The notes under the pieces: model-generated
Database searches by the model: none
Seen by the model: the letters and a program-made list of their open reading frames with translations, nothing else
What the model was told of the DNA's origin: nothing
Source: Spirochaetota bacterium
GTDB lineage: Bacteria > Spirochaetota > UBA4802 > JAKQUI01
Direction: 5' to 3'
Length of the DNA: 64,000 nucleotides
NCBI GenBank assembly: GCA_029562645.1
Contig: JAKQUI010000048.1
Location: 62,001-126,000 of the forward strand
Shown here: one piece after another, positions 18,697 through 27,445 of the stretch
Layout of the letters: the number at the start of each line of letters is the position of its first letter
Numbering within the stretch: position 1 is the first letter of the stretch
Program-made: the position numbers and the translations under genes

Positions 18697-19281
18697 TTAA
18701 TTGTAGACTTCGAGATCATTTTTGTCGTGTTTGCCGGAGGGACTCTGTTGAGAGGAAAGGGCCAGCGGCCTGCTTTTGGTATTTACTATTGCCACCGAAC
18801 CGATGAATCGACTTTTCCAATACGAATTCTTCATGCTGGCGACTGAGACGGTCTTTCCCGTGCTCGGTGCGTGAATAAAGCGCAGATTCCCGAGATAAAT
18901 GCCCACATGCGAGTATCGATTTCGGCCGGTTGTGAAGAATACCAGATCGCCGGGGCGGGCATGTCGAATCGGTACCGTCTTTCCCGCTTTATACTGTTCC
19001 TGTACCGCCCTTGGAACTCGTATGCCGTTCTTATTGTACACGTACATGACGTATCCGGAACAGTCGAATCCACTCGGCGTCGTGCCGCCGTTTTTATATT
19101 TTACGCCCATATACTTTTTGGCGGTTATGACGATTGATTTCCGCTGAGTATTATTTAAAGTATCTTTCGAATGCCTAAGGCCGGTTGAGGATAAAGAGCA
19201 GCCGAAGAACGAAAAAGACACTATAAAACCGATTGAGAGTATTGAAGCTTTTGAATTTGGTGTATATTTTCCCTTTATCAT
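18697..19281 (-). CDS. NlpC/P60 family lipoprotein peptidase
   Basis: About 194 residues. A lipoprotein signal ends in the lipobox FFGC, so the mature protein is lipid-anchored. The NlpC/P60 domain carries the catalytic Cys in GFDCSGYVMYVY, the His in YSHVGIYLG and a third polar site at FIHAPSTG. Such enzymes cut gamma-D-glutamyl-diaminopimelate bonds in peptidoglycan. The ATG at 19281 is chosen because it begins the signal peptide; an upstream in-frame ATG at 19341 adds 20 charged residues. It is divergent from the sahR-like gene and shares its AT-rich promoter region. The C-terminal 25 residues are low complexity. Confidence 0.87.
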   Translation of the reverse strand: MIKGKYTPNSKASILSIGFIVSFSFFGCSLSSTGLRHSKDTLNNTQRKSIVITAKKYMGVKYKNGGTTPSGFDCSGYVMYVYNKNGIRVPRAVQEQYKAGKTVPIRHARPGDLVFFTTGRNRYSHVGIYLGNLRFIHAPSTGKTVSVASMKNSYWKSRFIGSVAIVNTKSRPLALSSQQSPSGKHDKNDLEVYN

Positions 19282-19322
19282 ACTTTTTTTTCGTAATTTT
19301 GCACTGAAATCTTTAAAATTTA

Positions 19323-19352
19323 TTGACAAATCAGTCGCCATATTACTATATC
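19323..19352 (+). promoter_or_regulatory. Promoter of the sahR-like/ahcY operon
   Basis: A consensus -35 (TTGACA, 19323-19328) is followed after 18 bp by TATATC (19347-19352), a plausible -10. Transcription would begin around 19358-19362, giving a leader of only about 15 nt before the ATG at 19374, with no Shine-Dalgarno. The -10 lies inside the left arm of the palindrome, so a bound repressor would block it. Confidence 0.55.
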
Positions 19353-19376
19353 AGTATATATTGATATAGTAATATG
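19339..19376 (+). promoter_or_regulatory. 38-bp palindromic operator overlapping the sahR-like start codon
   Basis: A perfect inverted repeat: two 15-bp arms (left CATATTACTATATCA, 19339-19353; right 19362-19376) around an 8-bp spacer. The right arm ends in the ATG of the regulator gene. Position on the -10 and start codon indicates autorepression by the ArsR-type regulator encoded next. The core ATATCA...TGATAT fits the AT-rich dyads usual for ArsR proteins. Confidence 0.75.
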
Positions 19377-20306
19377 GAATTAATAAAATCCTTAAAAGCG
19401 CTGGGTGATGATACCAGATTGCGGATAGTGAACATCCTGTCGCAGTATGAGCTGCAGGTTAATGAAATCGTGGATGTCCTGGATATGGGACAACCCCGCA
19501 TTTCACGCCATCTGAAGATCCTTGCCGATCACGATCTTCTTACCGCCAGGCGGGACGGCCTGTGGGCGTATTACTCGGTGGCGCGCGGCAATGGACATAG
19601 CGCGCTCATCGATACAATCATACAGCATCTCTCCGCCGACCCCGATCCGCACTATCGGAACGATCTCAACCGAGCCGCGCAGGTGCTCGACGAACGCAAG
19701 AACAGGACGCGATCGTTCTTTAACACGATCGCCGGCGAGTGGGAGGACCTGAAAAAAAACATTTTCGGCGACTTCGACATCGTGAGAGCGATCCTTGACG
19801 AGCTTCCCGCGATCACATCGGTCGCGGACCTCGGCTGTGGAACCGGAGACCTCATTCCTGCGCTCCGCGATCGCGCCTCATGCGTCATCGGCGTGGACAG
19901 CTCGCCCGCGATGATCGAGCTGGCGCGAAAAAAACTTTCCGCGCTCGGCGACGCCGTGGATCTGCGTCTCGGCGAGCTGGAGCACCTTCCCATCGGCAAC
20001 GGCGAGGTGGACGCGGTCATTATCAACATGGTGCTGCACCACGTGTCGCAACCGCCGGCGGCCCTCCGCGAAGCGTACCGGATCGTGAAACGGGGCGGCC
20101 TGTGCATCATCACCGATTTTGAAAAACACGCCGACGAGCATGTACGGCAGGCCTACGGCGATCGCTGGCTCGGATTCGACCGCGAACAGATTTCGTCCTG
20201 GTCGAAGGACGCGGGATTCGTCGTCGAAAAGACAAACCGCTTTCCCGTTCGAGGCGGTCTTTCGATTCAGTGCTTCGTCAATCGTTCTAACGTCGTGAGC
20301 AATTAA
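19374..20306 (+). CDS. SahR-like ArsR regulator fused to a SAM methyltransferase domain
   Basis: A 310-residue fusion: an ArsR-family winged helix (about 1-70, with LRIVNILSQYELQVNEIVD and recognition region GQPRISRHLKIL) and a class I methyltransferase-like domain (about 115-260; motif I ADLGCGTGD at 151-159, acidic post-I VDSS). The same architecture is known in SahR, an S-adenosylhomocysteine-sensing repressor of the SAM cycle in Proteobacteria. Here the next gene is ahcY, the enzyme that removes SAH, which strongly supports that role: SAH bound in the methyltransferase-like pocket would relieve repression. It lacks the cysteine metal site of arsenic sensors. A plain methyltransferase activity cannot be excluded. 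Confidence 0.88.
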   Translation: MELIKSLKALGDDTRLRIVNILSQYELQVNEIVDVLDMGQPRISRHLKILADHDLLTARRDGLWAYYSVARGNGHSALIDTIIQHLSADPDPHYRNDLNRAAQVLDERKNRTRSFFNTIAGEWEDLKKNIFGDFDIVRAILDELPAITSVADLGCGTGDLIPALRDRASCVIGVDSSPAMIELARKKLSALGDAVDLRLGELEHLPIGNGEVDAVIINMVLHHVSQPPAALREAYRIVKRGGLCIITDFEKHADEHVRQAYGDRWLGFDREQISSWSKDAGFVVEKTNRFPVRGGLSIQCFVNRSNVVSN

Positions 20307-21764
<1,458 letters not shown>

Positions 21765-21770
21765 TAAACA

Positions 21771-21802
21771 GATCCGCCGGTCGTAAACACGACCGGCGGA
21801 TC
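21771..21802. terminator. Putative bidirectional hairpin between convergent genes
   Basis: A perfect 14-bp inverted repeat (GATCCGCCGGTCGT with its complement) around an AAAC loop, just after the ahcY stop and before the end of the convergent acyl-CoA synthetase. Neither side has a good U-tract, so it may act as a weak terminator or mRNA 3'-end stabiliser. Confidence 0.55.
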
Positions 21803-21845
21803 GACATTTCGCACTATTCGGTTCGACACCGAATCAACGCCTTTT

Positions 21846-23663
21846 TCAATCCCCCGAATCTGCCGGATACATGCTTTCGATTTCGGGCGCGTATTTCTTC
21901 TCGATCACGCGACGTTTCACCTTGAGGGTCGGGGTGAGCTCATCGGTGGCTTGCGTCCATTCGGCGTTCAGGAGACGAAATTTTCGAATCTGCTCCACGC
22001 GCGCGAAATCCTTCATGTACATTTCGATTTCCTTCGCGATAAGCGCGTGTACCGCATCGTTCGCTATCATCTCGTCATTCGAGTTGAATCGAAGCCCCTG
22101 TTTCGTCGCCCACTTCTTCACCTCCTCGAACGCAGGAATGACAAGCGCCGAGAGGTACTTTCGCTTGTCGCCGATGACGGCGACCTGTTCGATGAACTTC
22201 GATCCCTTCAGCGTGTTCTCGATATTCTGCGGTGAGATGTTTTTCCCGCCGGCGGTCACGATGATGTCCTTAATTCGCCCGGTGATCGACATCCGGCCGC
22301 GATCGTCGAATATGCCGATGTCCCCGGTTCGAAAGAAGCCGTCCTTAGTGAAGGCCTCCTCCGTCGCCTTTTTGTTCCGATAGTAGCCCAGCATTACCTG
22401 CGGGCCCTTGATGAGTATCTCACCCTCGTCGGAGATTTTAATCGTGGTGTCCTTCATCGGCCGGCCGACCGAACCCGGCTTGATCTCGCCCGGTCGGTTC
22501 ACGTTCGTAACCGGCGTGGTTTCCGTCAGGCCAAATCCCTCGAGAATCACCAGCCCCATCCCCAGGAAAAACTCGGCATCTGACACTGACAGCGGCCCGC
22601 CGCCCGAGATGGCCAATATCAGCTTGTCGAGTCCGAGCGCAGCCTTGATTTTCGAGAGAATGAGTTTGTCCGCGATGGCGTATCGAACGGCAAACAGCCC
22701 GGTCCGGGGACGGTTCTCGCAGACGTAGGGCATGTTTTTCGCCGATGTTGACATGGCGAAATTGAAGAGCGCCTTTTTAACGCCGGTCACCTCGGCGGCC
22801 TTTGAAAGAATTCCCGCGTGGATCTTCTCATACAGGCGCGGTACGCTGATGATGATGGTCGGACGGGCAAGCTGCATGTCGGTCATGAGCGTCGAGAAAT
22901 CGTCGGCGAACGATACGCGCGCGCCGGCCCCAATCGCGAGATAGTACCCCGCCGTCCGTTCGAGCGAGTGCGAAAGCGGCAGGAACGACATGAAGTGCAG
23001 GTCCTGCTCGAGATAGCTCTCGAAGTCCTCGCGAATCTGGTCTACATTGGCGATGAAATTACCATGGGAGAGCATAACGCCCTTGGGATTCCCGGTGGTT
23101 CCGGAGGTGTAAATAATGGTTGCCATGTCCGATCGCTTGATCGCATTCAAACGCTTGTCGAATTCGTTTTTATTCTTGTAGCGAGCGCCCGCGTCGTATG
23201 CCTGCTGAAGGGTAAGTACGCCCGCTCGCGGTTTTTTCGGCTTATCAAAGATTATTATCGTCTTCAGTTTCTTCAGGCGCTTTTTCACGGCCAAAACGCG
23301 GTCAAGGTGGCTCTCCGTTCCGACAAGGCAGACCTTCGATTCGGAATGGTCGAGAACGTAATGCGATTCCTCTGATGAATTCGTCGCGTAAATGGGTACA
23401 TTGACGGCGCCGATCGAGAGGATCGCCAAATCGGCAACCCACCATTCATATCGATTCGGCGAAAACAGCGCGACGCGATCGCCCTTCTTGACGCCTATGG
23501 ACATGAGGTAGTAACCGAGATTACGCACCTTTTCGTCCATCTCGTTCCATGACAAGTAATAATACACGCCGTCTTTCTTGTATCCGGCGCACGGCTTGTC
23601 TCCGAGCTTCGCCACCTGGTTCTTGAACACCATCGCCATCGAGTTTTCCGTTACTGTTGGCAT
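21846..23663 (-). CDS. Long-chain acyl-CoA synthetase (AMP-binding), copy 1
   Basis: A 605-residue ANL-superfamily ligase activating fatty acids to acyl-CoA via acyl-AMP. The P-loop is YTSGTTGNPKGVMLSH, later motifs are GFGLTETTPVTN, FFRTGDIG and the hinge region GRIKDIIVTAGGKNISP; this is the FadD15/FAA1-like bacterial type. The ATG at 23663 has an AGGAG seven bases upstream; an in-frame ATG 24 codons further up lacks one. It is closely similar along its whole length to the next gene upstream, so the two are a tandem duplication. No signal peptide; expected at the inner membrane face. Confidence 0.94.
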   Translation of the reverse strand: MPTVTENSMAMVFKNQVAKLGDKPCAGYKKDGVYYYLSWNEMDEKVRNLGYYLMSIGVKKGDRVALFSPNRYEWWVADLAILSIGAVNVPIYATNSSEESHYVLDHSESKVCLVGTESHLDRVLAVKKRLKKLKTIIIFDKPKKPRAGVLTLQQAYDAGARYKNKNEFDKRLNAIKRSDMATIIYTSGTTGNPKGVMLSHGNFIANVDQIREDFESYLEQDLHFMSFLPLSHSLERTAGYYLAIGAGARVSFADDFSTLMTDMQLARPTIIISVPRLYEKIHAGILSKAAEVTGVKKALFNFAMSTSAKNMPYVCENRPRTGLFAVRYAIADKLILSKIKAALGLDKLILAISGGGPLSVSDAEFFLGMGLVILEGFGLTETTPVTNVNRPGEIKPGSVGRPMKDTTIKISDEGEILIKGPQVMLGYYRNKKATEEAFTKDGFFRTGDIGIFDDRGRMSITGRIKDIIVTAGGKNISPQNIENTLKGSKFIEQVAVIGDKRKYLSALVIPAFEEVKKWATKQGLRFNSNDEMIANDAVHALIAKEIEMYMKDFARVEQIRKFRLLNAEWTQATDELTPTLKVKRRVIEKKYAPEIESMYPADSGD

Positions 23664-23877
23664 GACAAACTCCTTTTGAAGATCGATACTATAATAAGAG
23701 CCTGGAAACGCTCCCGGCTCCACGTCGCGCCGCAAATCCGTCTCGATCGATCACAGTCGAAATATGCACACAAATCGCACAGTGTCGACATTTATTCGCA
23801 GACCGATTGTCCGGTCTCTCATACGACCCATAGTGCAAACATGAAATATTTACGCAAGAACTCAAAGGCGGGATGAT

Positions 23878-23911
23878 AAAAAAAATGGGGCGGGTGTTTC
23901 CCGCCCCATTT
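23878..23911 (-). terminator. Intrinsic terminator after acyl-CoA synthetase copy 2
   Basis: On the minus strand a 12-bp perfect GC-rich stem (AAATGGGGCGGG, 5-nt loop, complement) is followed at once by a run of eight T. It lies 24 bp after the stop of the upstream synthetase, so the two paralogues are separate transcription units. Confidence 0.88.
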
Positions 23912-23934
23912 GGCAACCAGGTATAGAAGACCGC

Positions 23935-25746
23935 TTATTGTTCGTCCGGCGGATACATGCTTTCGATTTCCGCCGCATATTTCTTCTCGATCACGCGACG
24001 TTTCACCTTAAGGGTCGGAGTGAGCTCATCGGTGGCCTGCGTCCACTCGGCGTTCAGGAGGCGGAACTTGCGTATCTGCTCCACACGCGCGAATTGCTTC
24101 GTGTACGTATCGAGCTCCTTGCCGATCAGATCGATCACCTGCTGGTTCTTGATGAGATCGTCATTGCTGGAGAACGATATTCCCTGCGCCTTCGCCCACT
24201 TTTGAACTGCTTCGAACGCGGGGATGACCAGCGCCGAGAGATACTTCCGCTTGTCGCCGATGATGGCGCACTGTTCGATGAACTTCGATTCTTTGAGGCT
24301 GTTCTCGATGTTCTGCGGGGAAATATTCTTCCCGCCGGCGGTCACGATAATGTCCTTGATCCGCCCGGTGATCGAGAGCCGGCCCTTTTCGTCGATGATG
24401 CCGATATCGCCGGTTTTGAAGAAACCGTCCTTCGTCATCACCTCTTTCGTGGCTTCCTTGTTCTTGTAATACCCAAGCATCACCTGGGGCCCCTTGATGA
24501 GGATTTCGCCCTCGTCGGAGATCTTCACGATAGTGTCGTGGATCGCCGGTCCCACCGAACCCGGCTTGATCATGCCGAAGCGGTTGGCATTGGTCACCGG
24601 GGTGGTTTCCGTAAGGCCGAATCCTTCGACGATGATGATCCCCATGCCGATAAAAAATTCGGCATCGGTCACCGCAAGCGGGGCTCCGCCCGATACGGCG
24701 AACTTGAAGCGATCAAGGCCAAGCGCGACCTTGAGTTTCGTGTAAATCAGCTTGTTGAACAGTTTGTATGCGAACCCAAGTTCATCCGCTTTTTTCCCTT
24801 CGCAGATGCCGGGAACGTTTTTAGCGGCAGTTTTGAAGGCTGCGGTCGCAAGCGTCTTTTTCACGGCGGGCGCATCGGCCAGCTTGGCGAGGATGCCGGC
24901 ATGGATCTTCTCGTAGAGACGCGGCACGCTGATCATGATCGTGGGGCGAACCTCCGTGAGGTTTTGCTGCATCGTCGAAACATCCTCGGCAAATGCCACC
25001 TTGGCGCCCTGCTTAATGGGCATGTAGTAGCCGGCGGTCCGCTCGAGTGAGTGTGAAAGCGGCAGGAACGACAGGAAAACATCCTGGTCGCTCAGATGCT
25101 CACGGTAGTCGTGCATGATCTGGTTCACGTTGGACAGGAAGTTGTTATGGGACAGCATAACGCCCTTGGGATTTCCCGTGGTGCCGGACGTATAGATGAT
25201 CGTGGCCAGATCGTTCGGCTTAATCGCACTCAGGCGTTTGTCGAACGCTTTTTTATCCTTGTATGTTGCACCCTTTTTAAATGCCTCGTCCAGCGTGAGG
25301 ACCCCGACGGTTTTCTTCTTGGGCGTCTCGAAGACGATCAGCGATTTGAGCTTTTTCAGTTTCTTTTTGACCTGCAAAACGCGATCGAGATGGCTCTCGG
25401 TTCCGCACAGGCAGACCTTCGACTCCGAGTGGTCGAGCACATAATGCGCTTCGTCGGGAGAGTTGGTCGCATAAATCGGAACGTTGACCGCGCCGATCGA
25501 CAAGATCGCCAGGTCAGAAACCCACCATTCGTAGCGATTGTTCGCGAATACGGCCACACGGTCGCCCTTCTTGACGCCGATGGACATAAGGTACTGGCCG
25601 AGCTGCCGGACCATCTCGTTCATTTTTTTCCACGAGATATCGACATAGGCGCCATCTTTCTTATATGCAACGCAGGCCCGGTCTCCATATTTGGCCGCCT
25701 GGTTCTGAAAATTGGCAGTAACCGATGTTTCCTTGAATTGTGACAT
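23935..25746 (-). CDS. Long-chain acyl-CoA synthetase (AMP-binding), copy 2
   Basis: A 603-residue ANL-family acyl-CoA ligase, highly similar to the copy at 21846-23663 (same YTSGTTGNPKGVMLSH, GFGLTETTPVTN and GRIKDIIVTAGGKNISP motifs, near-identical C-terminus). Differences cluster in the middle (about 290-350), the region lining the acyl tunnel in relatives, so the two may prefer different chain lengths. The start at 25746 follows a GGAGG with a five-base gap. It ends in its own terminator. Pathway: fatty acid import, recycling or supply of acyl-CoA to nearby lipid genes. Confidence 0.94.
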   Translation of the reverse strand: MSQFKETSVTANFQNQAAKYGDRACVAYKKDGAYVDISWKKMNEMVRQLGQYLMSIGVKKGDRVAVFANNRYEWWVSDLAILSIGAVNVPIYATNSPDEAHYVLDHSESKVCLCGTESHLDRVLQVKKKLKKLKSLIVFETPKKKTVGVLTLDEAFKKGATYKDKKAFDKRLSAIKPNDLATIIYTSGTTGNPKGVMLSHNNFLSNVNQIMHDYREHLSDQDVFLSFLPLSHSLERTAGYYMPIKQGAKVAFAEDVSTMQQNLTEVRPTIMISVPRLYEKIHAGILAKLADAPAVKKTLATAAFKTAAKNVPGICEGKKADELGFAYKLFNKLIYTKLKVALGLDRFKFAVSGGAPLAVTDAEFFIGMGIIIVEGFGLTETTPVTNANRFGMIKPGSVGPAIHDTIVKISDEGEILIKGPQVMLGYYKNKEATKEVMTKDGFFKTGDIGIIDEKGRLSITGRIKDIIVTAGGKNISPQNIENSLKESKFIEQCAIIGDKRKYLSALVIPAFEAVQKWAKAQGISFSSNDDLIKNQQVIDLIGKELDTYTKQFARVEQIRKFRLLNAEWTQATDELTPTLKVKRRVIEKKYAAEIESMYPPDEQ

Positions 25747-26015
25747 TCGTACCTCCAAAAATTTGGTTCTAAAAATTAGTATAATTTAAAGTGAATAAAT
25801 CCTGCTGAAACACGGCGCCCCGATGCCGTTCCTGTCACAATGAGACATATTACCACATCCGTTACGTTCATGCAAACGGCGCAGGTGAAGTGGATCGGCG
25901 AACCGGGAGCAGCACAATTACAACATTCTATTGATTACCGTATTTCAGTAAACGAGAGGAAAATGTCAATCAACTTCTCTTGAAAAGGTATTATTTTTTA
26001 ATGGAAAAACCGACA

Positions 26016-26645
26016 TCAGAATACTTCGGAGATCCGGGAAACGATCTCTTCCTGGACCTCAACGGGACTCTTGGCGCCGGGGATCGTAATCCATCCGTAA
26101 CGCTGTCGGAGGGCTTCAAGGGAAGCGGCGGCGGTTTTTTGAAACTCTACAAAAGAACCCTTTGCGCCGGAAGAAAAGCCCGACTCATAGCCCGAAATCG
26201 TCTCTTTTCTACGGGATGTTTCTCCCGTATCTACATCAAGGTAAAAGGTCAGGCGCGGTTGTGGGAAAATTGCGGTAATCGACTCGAGCGCATCTTGATC
26301 GGCGCCGTGTGCGATCTCGGTCGCATAGTATTTGTACCAGTATGAATCGATCAGGTACAGGTCAGCGGATTTCTGGCTGGCCATGTGAAGCGCCTGATAG
26401 ATGCAATGGAAAAGAAACAATGATCGCGCAACCGGGTGCAGTATCGTAAAGAACTGATCAAGTTCGGCCTTCGACTTGAATCCGACCTTGCCGCGCGTCG
26501 CCGGATCAAGGAGCATGTCCCAAATGGAAACCTTCGCCACTCGCAGCTTCTTCTCTTCGGTCAGGCGTTGATACACTCCCTCGATGGCCGTCGATTTACC
26601 CGATCCATCCGGGCCGGTTATGCAAATAAAGTTACTCCCATTCAT
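26016..26645 (-). CDS. Thymidylate-kinase-like P-loop kinase
   Basis: About 209 residues with an N-terminal P-loop GPDGSGKS (11-18) and a thymidylate-kinase-like fold by pattern (SIWDMLLD, YLIDSYWYKYYA, FYLDVD). Canonical Tmk has a DR(Y/F/H) motif after the second strand; here it reads DSYWYK, so the substrate may not be dTMP. Two starts are possible: ATG 26645 with GGAGG five bases away, or ATG 26666, which overlaps the HAD stop as ATGA. It is the last gene of the 32.6-26.0 kb minus-strand operon, next to a HAD phosphatase and a dikinase, so it may phosphorylate a pathway intermediate. That role is inferred. Confidence 0.75.
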   Translation of the reverse strand: MNGSNFICITGPDGSGKSTAIEGVYQRLTEEKKLRVAKVSIWDMLLDPATRGKVGFKSKAELDQFFTILHPVARSLFLFHCIYQALHMASQKSADLYLIDSYWYKYYATEIAHGADQDALESITAIFPQPRLTFYLDVDTGETSRRKETISGYESGFSSGAKGSFVEFQKTAAASLEALRQRYGWITIPGAKSPVEVQEEIVSRISEVF

Positions 26646-26662
26646 CGAACCCTCCAGGCTTT

Positions 26663-27445
26663 TCATGGTGATGGCGCCTCCCGTGTGCTGCGAGGCCCCG
26701 AGGCGCGCAGCCATCCCTGCAGCCGAACAAAGTCTCCACATCCCTGGAGCCGCTGTGCGGCGGCCAGGCGCTTGATCTGTCGATGCACATGCGGCGTATC
26801 GAGCATATAGGTGAGAATGCCGATCTCCCGCGCCGGGAGGTCCTTCTCGATGTCGTTTCCAATCATCAAACACTGCGCGGGACGAGCGCCGATGGCACCC
26901 AGGAGTTCGCGGTAATACTCCAGGCTGGGTTTGCAGCGGGTGCTGTTCTCGCTATGCGTGATATAATCGTAATCGATATCACCCACCCCCGCGCGATCGA
27001 GTCGCAGGCGAACGGTCTGGTATGGCATGCTGGGATTCGTCGCGACGACAACCCGATAGCCGAGGTCTCTCGCCAGCAGGATCGTTTCCCGCGCGCCGGG
27101 TATCGGAGAAAAATATCCGGCAAGCTTCGCGAAATCCTCGTCGATATAGGCATGTACGCGCGAGGTAATATCTTCGAGCGTGGTAGTCGAGTGGGCGTGG
27201 AGCGTTTCAAGGAGCACCTGATGGTTCGTCCGGTCCGTCATGTGGCGCTTGCTGGTCTTCACCGCATCCCAAAAGGCGAAATAGAACTTCCATGGCGCGA
27301 TCGCGCCCCGGAAGCGCCGGATGGCACGCAGCATAAAGACAAGCTCGAGACCGCGCCAGGTGATGTCCACCAGCGTCCCGTCGAGATCGAACAGGAGGGT
27401 GTCGATCTCAGCGCTCGAGGAAGGAAACGATCCCGGTGTCTCCAT
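26663..27445 (-). CDS. HAD-superfamily hydrolase
   Basis: About 260 residues. The HAD nucleophile motif is FDLDGTLVD (Asp20 and Asp22 from the ATG at 27445), motif II is VVATNPS, motif III a Lys in CKPSLEYY and motif IV GNDIEKD. A helical cap lies between motifs I and II. It is most likely a small-molecule phosphatase with an unknown substrate. The start lies within the last 38 bp of the dikinase gene, after an AAAGGAT ribosome site; an upstream in-frame ATG at 27487 would overlap more. It is translationally linked to the kinase-like gene downstream. Confidence 0.85.
   Translation of the reverse strand: METPGSFPSSSAEIDTLLFDLDGTLVDITWRGLELVFMLRAIRRFRGAIAPWKFYFAFWDAVKTSKRHMTDRTNHQVLLETLHAHSTTTLEDITSRVHAYIDEDFAKLAGYFSPIPGARETILLARDLGYRVVVATNPSMPYQTVRLRLDRAGVGDIDYDYITHSENSTRCKPSLEYYRELLGAIGARPAQCLMIGNDIEKDLPAREIGILTYMLDTPHVHRQIKRLAAAQRLQGCGDFVRLQGWLRASGPRSTREAPSP

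Noticed and set aside
25980-26345. 121-codon plus-strand frame at the end of the kinase-like gene
   Set aside because: Overlaps the P-loop kinase-like gene on the other strand and has no motif; no Shine-Dalgarno.
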